Assembly: GCF_003710805.1 (NCBI RefSeq)
Contig: NZ_RHHB01000010.1
Location: 26,632-90,631 of the forward strand
Reading direction: 5' to 3'
DNA from: Agromyces tardus
GTDB lineage: Bacteria > Actinomycetota > Actinomycetes > Actinomycetales > Microbacteriaceae
DNA: 64,000 nt
Of this stretch, positions 33,871 through 42,804 are shown in pieces (the stretch's first letter is position 1; the number at the start of each line of letters is the position of its first letter). Both the position numbers and the translations under genes were made by a program. Under the pieces are notes generated by a model. The model worked only from the letters and a program-made list of their open reading frames with translations, was not told where the DNA came from and searched no databases.

Positions 33871-35910
33871 TCAGGCGAGGTGCCGGCGGCGCAGGAGCGG
33901 CCCGATCGAGGGATCGCGTCCGAGGAGCGCCCGGATCGACTCGGCCGGGTGGCGGGAGCCGCCCGGGGCCAGGATCTCCGCGCGGAAGCGATCGCCGTTC
34001 TCGCGGGTCGCGCCGCCGTGCAGCTCGAACCACTCCATGATGTCGGCGCCGGGCACCTCGCTCCAGACGTAGGCGTAGTAGCCGGCGTCGTAGCCGCCGG
34101 CGAACACGTGGGCGAAGTACGTGCTCGAGTACCGGGGCGGGATGAGCGGGTCGTCGAGTCCCGCCGCCGCGAGCGCCGCCCGCTCGAACGCCGCGACGTC
34201 GTCGACCTCGTCGTCGGGGGACAGCCGGTGCCAGGCCTGGTCGAGCACGGCCGCGGCGAGGTACTCGGTCGTCGCGAAGCCCTCGCCCCAGCCGCGTGAC
34301 GCGAGCAGGCCCTCGACGAGGTGCCGCGGCATCCGCTCGCCCGTCGCGTGATGCACCGCGAAGTGCTCGAGGACCTCGGGGCGCAGCAGCCACAGCTCGT
34401 TCACCTGGCTCGGCAGCTCGACGAAGTCGCGGAAGACGTTCGTGCCCGCGAACGAGGGGAAGGCGACGCGCGCGAGCAGCCCGTGCAGCGCATGGCCGAA
34501 CTCGTGGAAGAGGGTCTCGGCCTCGTCGATCGTGAGCAGCGTCGGATCGCCGGCCGGCGGCTTCGGCACGTTGAGGTTGTTGACGACCACGGGCGATTCG
34601 CCCGTGAGCTCCGACTGCTCGACGAGCGAGCTCATCCACGCGCCGCCGCGCTTCGCGTCACGCGCGTACAGGTCGAGCAGGTAGAGGCCCACGGGCTCGC
34701 CGTCGTGCTCGGCGACCTCGAACACGCGGGCGTCGGGGTGGTGGCCGACGAGGTCGTCGCGCTCCCGGAACCGCAGCCCGTAGAGCAGCGTCGCCGCGTG
34801 GAACACGCCGTCGCGCAGCACCCGGTCGGCCTCGAGGTACGGGCGCATCGCCGCGAGGTCGACGTCGAAGCGCTCGGCCCGCACGCGGTCGGCGAGCAGC
34901 GCCCAGTCGGATGCCACGGGCTCGCGCAGCCCGTCGCGCGCCGCGATCGTGCGCAGCTCGCGGGCCTCCGCCCGGGCGTTCGCGGTCGCGGGCTCGGACA
35001 GCTGATCGAGGAGCGCCGCGATCGCCTCGGGGGTGCCGGCGGTCTGGTCGGCGGCCACCGCGGTCGCATGGTCGGGGAAGCCGAGCAGCCGGGCCCGCTG
35101 CGCCCGCAGCCGCACGATCTCGAGCAGGGTGGACCGGGTGTCGTGCGCGCCGCCGCGGCATCCGCGAGACCGCGACGCCGTGAACAGGCGGTCGCGCACC
35201 CGATCGTCGCGCAGGGCCGCGAGCGCGGGCTGGCCGGTGGGCAGCACGAGCGTCAGGAGCCAGCCGTCGTCGCCGCGCGCCCTGGCGGCCTCGCGCGCCG
35301 CGGCGACGCGCCCCGCGTCGAGGCCGTCGAGCCCGCGCTCGTCGTCGACGTGCACCGCGAGGTCGGCGGTCTCCGCCAGGAGGTGCTGCTGGAACGCTGT
35401 CGTGAGGGTCGACAACCGCTCGTTCAGCTCGGCCAGCACGGCCCGGCCGGCCTCGTCGAGGCCGGCGCCCGCGAGCACCGCGCGGCGATGGCGGCGCTCG
35501 ATCAGGTACCGGGCTCCGGCGTCGAGGCCGAGCTCGTCGCGTCGTGCGTGCAGGGCGTCGACCCGGGCGTGCACGCGCGGATCGAGGAGGATCGCGTCGT
35601 GATGCGCGGCGAGGCGCGGCGCGAACTCCGTGTCGATCGCCTCGATGGCCGCGGTGGAGTCCGCCGAACTCGCGTTGGCGAGCACCGGGAGCACGCGTCG
35701 CAGCACCGCGCCGCTGCGCTCGAGGGCGGCCATCGTGTTCTCGAACGTCGGAGCCGCGGCATCCGTGGCGATCGCCTCGACCTCGGCCCGCTGCTCGCGC
35801 ATGCCGAGCTCGATCGCCTCGCGGAAGTGCTCGGGCCGGATCAGCGCGAACAACGGCAACCCGAACGGCAGCGGACTCGGCTCGAGGAACGGGTTCGCGC
35901 GGTCGCCCAT
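33871..35910 (-). CDS. M3-family zinc metallopeptidase (peptidyl-dipeptidase Dcp-like)
   Basis: Thimet-type oligopeptidase that trims short peptides. The 679-residue length and N-terminal form (NPFLEPSPLPFGLPLFALIRPEHF) match the Dcp/oligopeptidase A branch. The zinc site is HEFGHALHGLL with HExxH at about residue 469, and the third-ligand Glu lies in RDFVELPSQVNE about 28 residues on. The C-terminal YSSTYFAHVFAGGYDAGYYAYVWSE substrate-binding tyrosines are intact. No signal peptide, so cytoplasmic. The ATG follows a leaderless -10 box. Dcp or PrlC specificity cannot be decided from sequence. Confidence 0.9.
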   Translation of the reverse strand: MGDRANPFLEPSPLPFGLPLFALIRPEHFREAIELGMREQRAEVEAIATDAAAPTFENTMAALERSGAVLRRVLPVLANASSADSTAAIEAIDTEFAPRLAAHHDAILLDPRVHARVDALHARRDELGLDAGARYLIERRHRRAVLAGAGLDEAGRAVLAELNERLSTLTTAFQQHLLAETADLAVHVDDERGLDGLDAGRVAAAREAARARGDDGWLLTLVLPTGQPALAALRDDRVRDRLFTASRSRGCRGGAHDTRSTLLEIVRLRAQRARLLGFPDHATAVAADQTAGTPEAIAALLDQLSEPATANARAEARELRTIAARDGLREPVASDWALLADRVRAERFDVDLAAMRPYLEADRVLRDGVFHAATLLYGLRFRERDDLVGHHPDARVFEVAEHDGEPVGLYLLDLYARDAKRGGAWMSSLVEQSELTGESPVVVNNLNVPKPPAGDPTLLTIDEAETLFHEFGHALHGLLARVAFPSFAGTNVFRDFVELPSQVNELWLLRPEVLEHFAVHHATGERMPRHLVEGLLASRGWGEGFATTEYLAAAVLDQAWHRLSPDDEVDDVAAFERAALAAAGLDDPLIPPRYSSTYFAHVFAGGYDAGYYAYVWSEVPGADIMEWFELHGGATRENGDRFRAEILAPGGSRHPAESIRALLGRDPSIGPLLRRRHLA

Positions 35911-35916
35911 CCGACC

Positions 35917-35922
35917 ACAGTA
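35917..35922 (-). promoter_or_regulatory. -10 element of M3 peptidase (leaderless)
   Basis: TACTGT on the minus strand ends 6 nt before the ATG at 35910. It is divergent from the methyltransferase promoter 28 bp away. Confidence 0.55.
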
Positions 35923-35950
35923 GACCGTGTCATGGCGGGGTCCGCGACCG

Positions 35951-35956
35951 TAGGCT
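35951..35956 (+). promoter_or_regulatory. -10 element of methyltransferase (leaderless)
   Basis: TAGGCT ends 6 nt before the ATG at 35963. Confidence 0.6.
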
Positions 35957-35962
35957 CGGGGT

Positions 35963-36787
35963 ATGCACGAATCGCCCCGAGCCCCATCCCGAGACGCCTA
36001 CACCCACGGCCACCACGAGAGCGTGCTGCGGGTGCACGAATGGCGCACCGTCGACAACTCGGCGGCCTACCTGCTGCCGCACCTCAACGAGGGCATCACG
36101 ATCCTCGACGTCGGCAGCGGACCCGGCACGATCTCGATCGACCTCGCGCGCCGCATCCGGCCCGGTCGGGTGATCGGCATCGACTCGGCCGCCGACGTCG
36201 TGGAGCGGGCCAACGGTCTGGCCCAGAGCGAGGGCGTCACGAACGCGGAGTTCCGGGTGGGCGACGCGTACGCCCTCGACTTCGACGACGACACGTTCGA
36301 CGTCGTGCACGCCCACCAGGTGCTGCAGCACGTCGGGCGGCCGATCGACGCGCTGCGCGAGTTCCGCCGGGTGCTGAAGCCCGGCGGCGTCATGGCCGCC
36401 CGCGACGTCGACTTCGGCGGCGTCATCTGGAGCCCGCACTCGCCCGGCCTCGACCGGTGGCTGGCGCTCAACGCCGATGTCTACGCGTGGAACGGCGGCG
36501 AGCCCCACGCCGGACGGCTCCTGAAGTCCTGGGCGCGGAGCGCGGGCTTCGAAGAGGTCTCCGCGAGCGGGAGCGCGTGGGTGTTCTCGACCGATCTGGA
36601 GCGGGAATGGTGGGGCGGCGCGTGGGCCGAGCGCGCCGTGAAGTCGACGTTCGCCGCCCACGCGATCGAGTCGGGGCACGCGACGCACGCCGAGCTCGAG
36701 TCCATCAGCGCCGCCTGGCGGGAGTGGGCCGCCGATCCCGACGGGTGGCTGCTCATGCCGCACGGGGAGATCATCGCGCGAGCCTAG
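35963..36787 (+). CDS. Class I SAM-dependent methyltransferase
   Basis: The 274-residue protein has a Methyltransf_11/UbiE-like fold. The SAM-binding glycine motif is LDVGSGPGT at residues 49-57. The acidic residue of motif II is in VIGIDSA near 72-78, FRVGDAYALDF corresponds to motif III, and FDVVHAHQVLQHV to the post-II region. LKPGGVMAARDVDFGG near 140 is also typical. Substrate unknown; homologues range from menaquinone methylases to small-molecule methyltransferases, and there is no pathway context here. Leaderless start, divergent from the peptidase gene. Confidence 0.85.
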   Translation: MHESPRAPSRDAYTHGHHESVLRVHEWRTVDNSAAYLLPHLNEGITILDVGSGPGTISIDLARRIRPGRVIGIDSAADVVERANGLAQSEGVTNAEFRVGDAYALDFDDDTFDVVHAHQVLQHVGRPIDALREFRRVLKPGGVMAARDVDFGGVIWSPHSPGLDRWLALNADVYAWNGGEPHAGRLLKSWARSAGFEEVSASGSAWVFSTDLEREWWGGAWAERAVKSTFAAHAIESGHATHAELESISAAWREWAADPDGWLLMPHGEIIARA

Positions 36788-36824
36788 ACGCGTCGCCGGC
36801 CGCGTCGCCCTCGGCGGTGCGACG

Positions 36825-37058
36825 TCACCAGTCCTCGTCGGCCGCGTCGCCCTCCGCCGCGTGGCCGGCGGGGGAGTCGCGCACGACCGTGCCGTCGTCG
36901 AGCTCGGCGATGGGCCGCCCCTCGAGCCAGGTCAGCGTCCAGTGCCGGCCCGCGCCGTCGGCCGCCGACGCCTCGGCGTCGGCGATGCGGCCGCGGAGCG
37001 TCGACGGGACGGACGCCGGCGGCTGCGCGCCGAACGCCCAGCGCGTGCCGAGCTGCAT
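36825..37058 (-). CDS. Small hypothetical protein downstream of GNAT gene
   Basis: 77 residues with no domain I recognise. The N-terminus reads MQLGTRWAFGAQPPASVP and is followed by an acidic tail ending AADEDW. There is one Trp-rich segment (HWTLTWLEGRP). It looks like a short soluble protein. The start overlaps the stop of the acetyltransferase gene as ATGA, so it is translationally coupled to it, and both may sit on the valS transcript. The coupling and clean codon usage support a real gene. Confidence 0.6.
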   Translation of the reverse strand: MQLGTRWAFGAQPPASVPSTLRGRIADAEASAADGAGRHWTLTWLEGRPIAELDDGTVVRDSPAGHAAEGDAADEDW

Positions 37059-37504
37059 CAGGCGCTCATCTCGTAGGTGACCCACGTGGTGCGGGTGGCC
37101 AGCTCGTCGTAGAGCCGCTGCGCCTCGGTGTTGTCGGCGGCGGTGACCCAGCTCACGCCGCCGGTGCCGAGCTCCGCGGCGCGCTCGCGCACGTGCTCGA
37201 TGAGCGCCCGGGCCACGCCCGACCGCCGGTGCGCCTCGTCGACGAACAGGTCGTCGAGCACGATCCCCACGCTCGCCGTGAGGGTCTGCGGGGCGGACCG
37301 GTAGTGCGCGAGGCCGATCGGCGTGCCCTCCTCGTCGACCGCGAGCAGGGCCTGCAGCGGGTTGGCCTCGTCGCGGAGCCAGTTCCAGACGATGAGCGCC
37401 TTGGCGTCGTCGAGGTCGGTCTCGTAGAAGCGGCAGTAGGCGTCGAACAGCGGCAGCCAGCCGAAGAAGTCGTCGTCGCCGGCCGGTCGGATCTCGGTGT
37501 GCAT
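37058..37504 (-). CDS. GNAT-family N-acetyltransferase
   Basis: 148 residues with the GNAT fold: IRPAGDDDFFGWLPLFDAYC at the N-terminus, LDDLFVDEAHRRSGVARALIEHV near 83-105 (beta4 and the acetyl-CoA pyrophosphate loop, with R/Q-x-x-G/A replaced by RRSGVA), and WVTAADNTEAQRLYDEL near 123-139. Substrate cannot be predicted. It starts 24 nt after the valS stop and overlaps the small gene downstream by 3 nt of shared stop/start, so it is likely part of the valS operon. Confidence 0.85.
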   Translation of the reverse strand: MHTEIRPAGDDDFFGWLPLFDAYCRFYETDLDDAKALIVWNWLRDEANPLQALLAVDEEGTPIGLAHYRSAPQTLTASVGIVLDDLFVDEAHRRSGVARALIEHVRERAAELGTGGVSWVTAADNTEAQRLYDELATRTTWVTYEMSA

Positions 37505-37528
37505 GGGTTCCCCTCTTCCCCGCTCCGG

Positions 37529-40111
37529 CTAGGCCGGTGCGACCTCGAGCACGACGTCGCGAACCGCGAAGTCGTCGGCCTCGGTGAAGCCGAGTTCGGC
37601 GATGCGGCCCACGGCGCGCAGGTCGTGCGCCGCGGTCTCGAGCAGCGCGATCGTCGCGGCGGGCGCCGCGATCGTCGCGCTCGCGACGGGCGTGCGCTGC
37701 GAGGCCTTCGCGTCGGTCTTGGCGCGACGGATGCCGGTGAGCGCGAGGCTCGCGAGCTCGAGGAGCTCGACGCCCGTCTCGTGGCGCGCCGCGAGCTCGT
37801 CGACGGTCGGCCACGTCGCGAGGTGCACGGACCCGTCGTTCGACCAGCGCCACGCCTCCTCGGTCGCGAACGGGATCACCGGCGCGAACAGGCGCAGCAG
37901 CACGCTCAGCGCGGTCTTCAGCGCGGCGACGGCCGACGCCTGCTCGGGGCTCGGCTCGCCGTACGCGCGCTCCTTCACGAGCTCGAGGTAGTCGTCGCAG
38001 AACGTCCAGAAGAAGGTCTCGGCGACCTCGAGCGCCCGCGCGTGGTCGTACGACTCGAAGGCGCGCGTCGCCTGCTCGACGACCACGGCGAGCTGGGCGA
38101 GCATGCTGCGATCGACGGGCACCGTGACCGCGGCATCCGCTCGGCCCTCGAAGCCGAGGATGAACTTCGCGGCGTTGAGCACCTTGATCGCGAGGCGACG
38201 GCCGATCTTCACCTGGGTCGGGTTCTGCGGGTCGAACGCCGCGTCGGTGCCGAGGCGCGAGGATGCCGCCCAGTAGCGCACCGCGTCGGACCCGTGCTGC
38301 GCGAGGAGCCCCGCCGGGGTGACCACGTTGCCCTTCGACTTCGACATCTTCTTGCGGTCGGGATCGACGATGAAGCCCGAGATCGCGGCGTTCGCCCACG
38401 GGGTGACCCCGTGCTCGAGCTCCGCGCGCAGCGTGGTCGAGAACAGCCACGTGCGGATGATGTCCTGGCCCTGCGGACGCAGCGAGTACGGGAACACGAG
38501 GTCGAAGAGCTCGGGGTCGCGCTCCCAGCCGGCCGCGAGCTGCGGCGTGAGCGACGACGTCGCCCAGGTGTCCATGACGTCGTGCTCGCCGATGAAGCCG
38601 CCGGGCTCGCCGCGCTGCGCCTCGTCGTAGCCGGGCGCCGCGGTGGACGAGGGATCGACCGGGAGCATCTCGCGCGTCGCGACGATGGGCTCGTCGAAGA
38701 CGGGGTTGCCGTCGCCGTCGAGCGGGTACCACACCGGGATCGGCACGCCGAAGAAGCGCTGGCGCGAGATGAGCCAGTCGCCCGAGAGGCCGCCGACCCA
38801 GTTCTCGTAGCGCACCCGCATGAAGTCGGGGTGCCACCCGATCTCGCGGCCGCGCCCGAGCAGGCGCTCCTTGAGGTCGGCGTCGCGCGCGCCGTTCACG
38901 ATGTACCACTGTCGCGTCGACACGATCTCGAGCGGGCGGTCGCCCTTCTCGAAGAACTTCACGGGGTGCGTGATCGCCTTGGGCTCGCCGACGAGGTCGC
39001 CGGAGGCGCGGAGCTGCTCGACGACGGCCTGCTTGGCCGAGTACGCCGTCTTGCCGGCGAGCTCGGCGAACGCCGCCCGGCCGGCCTCGGTCGTGATCGC
39101 GTCGGGCGCCTCGGCGACGATGCGGCCGTCGAAGCCGATGATCGCGCGATTCGGCAGGTCGAGCTCGCGCCACCACACGACATCGGTGACGTCGCCGAAG
39201 GTGCAGATCATGGCGATGCCCGTGCCCTTGTCCTTCTGGGCGAGGTGGTGGGCGACGACCGGCACCTCGACGCCGAACACGGGCGTGGTGACCGTCGTGC
39301 CGAAGAGCGGCTGGTAGCGCTCGTCGTCGGGGTGCGCCACGAGCGCCACGCAGGCGGGGATGAGCTCGGGGCGGCTCGTCTCGATCTCGACGGTGCCCCC
39401 GTCGGGACGGTGGAACCCGACCCGGTGGTAGTGGCCCGGCTGCTCGCGGTCCTCGAGCTCGGCCTGGGCGACGGCGGTGCGGAACGTCACGTCCCACAGC
39501 GTGGGCGCGAGCGCCTGGTACGCCTCGCCGCGCTCGACGTTGCGCAGGAACGCGAGCTGCGAGGTGAACAGCGCCTCGTCGGCGATGGTGCGGTAGGTCT
39601 GGGTCCAGTCGACCGAGAGGCCGAGCTGGCGGAAGAGCTCCTCGAACTGCTGCTCGTCCTCCACCGTGAGTCGCTCGCACAGCTCGATGAAGTTGCGCCG
39701 GCTGATCGGCACCTGGTCTGCGGCCTTGGTGCTCTTGCCGTCGCCGCCCGCGAACGGCGGGGTGAAGGCGGGATCGTAGGGCAGCGACGGATCGCAGCGC
39801 ACGCCGTAGTAGTTCTGGACCCGTCGTTCGGTCGGCAGGCCGTTGTCGTCCCAGCCCATGGGGTAGAAGACGCTCCTGCCCCGCATGCGCTGGTAGCGCG
39901 CGACGAGGTCGGTGTGGGTGAACGAGAACACGTGGCCGATGTGCAGGGAGCCGGAGGCGGTCGGCGGCGGGGTGTCGATCGAGTAGATGCGCTCGCGCGT
40001 GGCGGAGCTGCGATCGAACCGGTAGACGCCGTCGCGCTCCCACGCGTCGCCCCAGACGGATTCGAGGCCTTCGAGAGCGGGCTTGTCGGGAATGCGCGCG
40101 GTGTCGGTCAT
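37529..40111 (-). CDS. valS: Valine--tRNA ligase
   Basis: Class Ia aminoacyl-tRNA synthetase charging tRNA-Val. The 860-residue protein has the HIGH signature in PPPTASGSLHIGHV (HIGH at 57-60), GWDDNGLPTERRV near 93-105, an editing (CP1) domain at about 190-330, and KKMSKSKGN near 587. The DDNGLPTER form and moderate length, with no long C-terminal coiled coil, match the ValS clade found in actinobacteria and some archaea. The ATG at 40111 (MTDTARIPDK) is chosen over one 27 nt upstream because the nearer one has better spacing to CGGAGC. The promoter is about 60 nt upstream. Confidence 0.94.
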   Translation of the reverse strand: MTDTARIPDKPALEGLESVWGDAWERDGVYRFDRSSATRERIYSIDTPPPTASGSLHIGHVFSFTHTDLVARYQRMRGRSVFYPMGWDDNGLPTERRVQNYYGVRCDPSLPYDPAFTPPFAGGDGKSTKAADQVPISRRNFIELCERLTVEDEQQFEELFRQLGLSVDWTQTYRTIADEALFTSQLAFLRNVERGEAYQALAPTLWDVTFRTAVAQAELEDREQPGHYHRVGFHRPDGGTVEIETSRPELIPACVALVAHPDDERYQPLFGTTVTTPVFGVEVPVVAHHLAQKDKGTGIAMICTFGDVTDVVWWRELDLPNRAIIGFDGRIVAEAPDAITTEAGRAAFAELAGKTAYSAKQAVVEQLRASGDLVGEPKAITHPVKFFEKGDRPLEIVSTRQWYIVNGARDADLKERLLGRGREIGWHPDFMRVRYENWVGGLSGDWLISRQRFFGVPIPVWYPLDGDGNPVFDEPIVATREMLPVDPSSTAAPGYDEAQRGEPGGFIGEHDVMDTWATSSLTPQLAAGWERDPELFDLVFPYSLRPQGQDIIRTWLFSTTLRAELEHGVTPWANAAISGFIVDPDRKKMSKSKGNVVTPAGLLAQHGSDAVRYWAASSRLGTDAAFDPQNPTQVKIGRRLAIKVLNAAKFILGFEGRADAAVTVPVDRSMLAQLAVVVEQATRAFESYDHARALEVAETFFWTFCDDYLELVKERAYGEPSPEQASAVAALKTALSVLLRLFAPVIPFATEEAWRWSNDGSVHLATWPTVDELAARHETGVELLELASLALTGIRRAKTDAKASQRTPVASATIAAPAATIALLETAAHDLRAVGRIAELGFTEADDFAVRDVVLEVAPA

Positions 40112-40175
40112 GATGCTCCGGTTCGATATCGACGGCACCGTGTCCGTGGTGAGGTGCCTGAATGTGTGACGATCA

Positions 40176-40181
40176 AGCCTA
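40176..40181 (-). promoter_or_regulatory. -10 element of valS
   Basis: TAGGCT on the minus strand, predicting a leader of about 58 nt. The leader is too short for a T-box and I see no T-box motif, unlike ileS. Confidence 0.45.
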
Positions 40182-40235
40182 CCGGCCGGGCCCGCGTCGG
40201 GAGAATCGGGGGTTGTGCCGGGTTGCGGCGCGTCC

Positions 40236-40241
40236 TAACCT
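40236..40241 (+). promoter_or_regulatory. -10 element of serine hydrolase (leaderless)
   Basis: TAACCT ends 6 nt before the GTG start at 40248. Confidence 0.55.
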
Positions 40242-40247
40242 GACGCC

Positions 40248-41342
40248 GTGCCCGTCGGCGCTGGGCGCTCGGGAGCGCTGGGACTCCGTCGAGGCGGCCC
40301 CCGGCGTCGTCGTCTCGTGGTCGTCCTGCTGGGCGTGTCGCTCGCGGTGTCCGCGATGGCCGGCTGCAGCCAGTCGCAGCTGCCGGTCGTCAGCACGGCC
40401 GAGCTGGTGCGGCCGCTGCGGGCGAAGCTCACCGAGCCCGGCGACCGCGGGGCCGTCGCGCTCGTGACGGCCGACGAGTCCCAGGCGGCGTACGACGGGG
40501 CGGATGCGGCATCCGTCTTCGAGATCGGCTCGATCACGAAGGCGCTGACGGGCCTGCTGCTGGCCGAGGCCGTGCGCCGCGGCGAGGTGGGACTCGACGA
40601 CGAGCTCGGGAGGTACCTCGACCTCGGCGCGTCGCCCGCGGCATCCGTCACCCTGATGCAGCTCGCCACCCACCACTCGGGCCTGCCGAGCCACCCGCCG
40701 GTCGTGCCTGGCGTGGAGCCCTTCACCGAGACGCTCGACGAGCTCCTGGCCGAGGCGCGCGAACTGCCCGTGACACCCGGGCAGCCGTACCTCTTCAGCG
40801 ACATCGGCGTCGCCCTGCTCGGCCACGCGCTCGCCGCGGCGGCGGGCACCGGCTACGCCGAGCTGCTCGAGCAGCGCGTGCTCGAGCCCGCCGGCATGTC
40901 GGATGCCACGGTGCCGGCGAACTTCGACGAGCTCTCGGACTCGTACGTCGGCGGCCTCACCGGCGCCCGCCACCCGGCGGAGCCGTTCGTCGGAGAGGCA
41001 TGGGCTCCGTCGCTCGGCGTGCACGCGACACTCGGCGACCTCGTCGCGCTCGCCCAGGCCGTGATCGACGGGCCGTTCTCCGACAGCGCCGCGCTCGATC
41101 CGACGGGCGCGGTCGGCAACAACCGTCGCGAGCAGCTCGGCTACTTGTGGCAGATCCGGCCCATGGAGAACCGCCCCATGCAGCACCGCACGCTGACGGG
41201 GCACGACGGCCTGACGTTCGGGTTCACCAGCGTGCTGCAGATCGACCGCGAGGACGGCACGGCGGTGATCGCCCTCGTGAACCGCGCCGAGCGGATCGAC
41301 GGGATCACGCCGCAGCTCTTCGCGTTCCTCGACACGCTCTGA
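40248..41342 (+). CDS. Beta-lactamase-family serine hydrolase, predicted lipoprotein
   Basis: 364 residues: an Arg-rich N-terminus, a hydrophobic segment (23-36), then AMAGC with Cys40 as a likely lipidated residue, so it is probably anchored outside the membrane. The class C beta-lactamase/DD-peptidase fold is shown by SITK (Ser95-Lys98, nucleophile and base) and HDG (from His319) for the KTG triad. The middle YxN motif appears as FSD (183-185), with both Tyr and Asn replaced, so catalysis may differ from true beta-lactamases. Candidate roles are a peptidoglycan- or ester-hydrolysing enzyme. Leaderless GTG start. Ends just before tandem repeats and the convergent transporter. Confidence 0.85.
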   Translation: MPVGAGRSGALGLRRGGPRRRRLVVVLLGVSLAVSAMAGCSQSQLPVVSTAELVRPLRAKLTEPGDRGAVALVTADESQAAYDGADAASVFEIGSITKALTGLLLAEAVRRGEVGLDDELGRYLDLGASPAASVTLMQLATHHSGLPSHPPVVPGVEPFTETLDELLAEARELPVTPGQPYLFSDIGVALLGHALAAAAGTGYAELLEQRVLEPAGMSDATVPANFDELSDSYVGGLTGARHPAEPFVGEAWAPSLGVHATLGDLVALAQAVIDGPFSDSAALDPTGAVGNNRREQLGYLWQIRPMENRPMQHRTLTGHDGLTFGFTSVLQIDREDGTAVIALVNRAERIDGITPQLFAFLDTL

Positions 41343-41352
41343 GCGACCGGCG

Positions 41353-41379
41353 CCGCAGCGTCCGCAGCGTCCGCAGCGT
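41353..41379. repeat. Tandem 9-bp repeat, three copies
   Basis: CCGCAGCGT repeated three times without interruption, followed by a partial copy. It lies in the 42-bp gap between the convergent serine hydrolase and transporter genes. Probably a slippage-prone spacer. Confidence 0.8.
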
Positions 41380-41384
41380 CCGCC

Positions 41385-42728
41385 CTAGGCGTCCGCCCGC
41401 ACCACGTCTGCCTGCTCGGGCTCTCCGACCTCGGGTGCGTGACGCATGCGCGCCGCGGCGACCGCGGAGACGAGCGTCGCGATCGAGAGGAAGGCGAGCA
41501 CGACGCCCGGGTGCCACCAGACGTAGCCCGTGGCCTCGCCGAGGATGACCGTGACGAAGGGGATGAACCCGCTCACGGCGGCCGCGACCGCGTACGCGAC
41601 CGAGAGCGCCGAGTAGCGGTAGTGGTCGACGAAGAGGTCGTTCATGAGGCCGCCGAGCGCCGCCCACGACATGGTCGGCAGGATGCCGCCGACGATCATC
41701 GTGCCCACGAGCACGGGGAAGCTCGCGAACTGCAGCAACCAGTACATCGGGAAGGTGATGAGCAGCGTGCCGAGCGCGCCCCACGCGACGACCTTCGCCG
41801 AGCCGATGCGGCTCGCCCACGCGCCGAACAGCGGGATCGTGACGAGCTGCAGCAGGCCGCCGATCGTGGTCGCGACGAGCAGGTCCTGGAAGCTGAACCC
41901 GAGCGTGCCGATGCCGTAGTTGATCGTGTACGTGTTCATGAGCGAGTACGAGCCGATGCCGAGCAGCGCCGCGCCGAAGGCGACGAGGAGGGCGAGCGGC
42001 TGCTTCGCGAACATCGTCGCGAAGGGCACCCGGTCGCGACGATGCTCCGCGACCACGGCCTTGAAGACGGGCGTCTCGTCGATCGCGAGGCGGAGGTAGA
42101 GCGAGACCGCAAGGAGCGGGATCGCCAGCAGGAACGGGATGCGCCAGCCCCATGCGGCGAGCTCCTCGGCGGGGAGGGCGAGCGTCATGACGATGAACAC
42201 GACCGCGGAGAGGATCGAGCCGACGGGGGAGCCGAGCTGCGGCACCGCCGCGTAGAACGCGCGCTTCACCGGTCCGGAGTGCTCGGTCGCGAGCAGGATG
42301 GAGCCGCCCCACTCGCCGCCGAGCGAGAGTCCCTGCGCCACGCGCAGCAGCACCAGCAGCACGGCGCCGAGCCATCCGGCCTGCGCGTAGGTGGGCAGCA
42401 GGCCGATCAGGCCGGTCGCGACGCCCATGATGCCGACGGTCCACAGGAGGGTCGCGCGGCGTCCGAGCCGGTCGCCGAGGTGTCCGAAGATCGCGGCGCC
42501 GAGCGGACGCACGACGAACGCGACGCCGATCGTGGCGAACGCGGCGAGGGTGCCGCCGAACTCGCCGAGCGGGTCGAAGAAGAGGGGGCCGATGAAGTAC
42601 GCGGAGAAGTACGCGAAGACGTAGAAGTCGAACGATTCGAGCGACGTGCCCACCATCGACGCCCAGGCGACCCGTCGGGTGGGGATCGCGGAGTCGGTGG
42701 GGGAAGGGGCGGAGGCTGTGCTGGTCAC
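41385..42728 (-). CDS. MFS transporter, metabolite:H+ symporter (MHS) family
   Basis: 447 residues with about 12 membrane helices. MHS-type features are visible: MVGTSLESFDFYVFAYFSAYF in helix 1, RPLGAAIFGHLGDRLGRR (loop 2-3 motif, near 80-97), and RVAQGLSLGGEWGGSILL near 133-150, the hallmark of proline/citrate/shikimate-type symporters. The substrate, probably a carboxylate or betaine-like solute, cannot be fixed. GTG start with an AGGATGG site. It is divergent from a short GntR regulator whose operator lies between them, so it is the likely target of that regulator. Confidence 0.85.
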   Translation of the reverse strand: MTSTASAPSPTDSAIPTRRVAWASMVGTSLESFDFYVFAYFSAYFIGPLFFDPLGEFGGTLAAFATIGVAFVVRPLGAAIFGHLGDRLGRRATLLWTVGIMGVATGLIGLLPTYAQAGWLGAVLLVLLRVAQGLSLGGEWGGSILLATEHSGPVKRAFYAAVPQLGSPVGSILSAVVFIVMTLALPAEELAAWGWRIPFLLAIPLLAVSLYLRLAIDETPVFKAVVAEHRRDRVPFATMFAKQPLALLVAFGAALLGIGSYSLMNTYTINYGIGTLGFSFQDLLVATTIGGLLQLVTIPLFGAWASRIGSAKVVAWGALGTLLITFPMYWLLQFASFPVLVGTMIVGGILPTMSWAALGGLMNDLFVDHYRYSALSVAYAVAAAVSGFIPFVTVILGEATGYVWWHPGVVLAFLSIATLVSAVAAARMRHAPEVGEPEQADVVRADA

Positions 42729-42770
42729 GAGGGACCATCCTGACACCCGCTGAGCGACCCGACAAGCAAC

Positions 42771-42799
42771 TTGTTCTACTAGAAATAGAACAATAGGCT
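42771..42799 (+). promoter_or_regulatory. GntR operator overlapping its own promoter
   Basis: Perfect 8-bp inverted repeat TTGTTCTA (42771-42778) / TAGAACAA (42786-42793), with an inner TTCTA-C-TAGAA (42774-42784). TTGTTC doubles as the -35 and TAGGCT (42794-42799) is the -10 at exactly 17 bp, so a bound repressor would cover the promoter. It is AT-rich, unlike its surroundings, and lies between the GntR and MFS genes. Confidence 0.75.
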
Positions 42800-42804
42800 G
42801 AAGT

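Noticed and set aside
40112..40181. A T-box in front of valS
   Set aside because: The leader is only about 58 nt and contains no GGTGG-type T-box sequence.
41439..42743. A 434-codon plus-strand open frame across the transporter gene
   Set aside because: Antisense to a clear 12-helix transporter, with the Arg/Asp/Glu/His-rich composition typical of shadow frames in GC-rich DNA.
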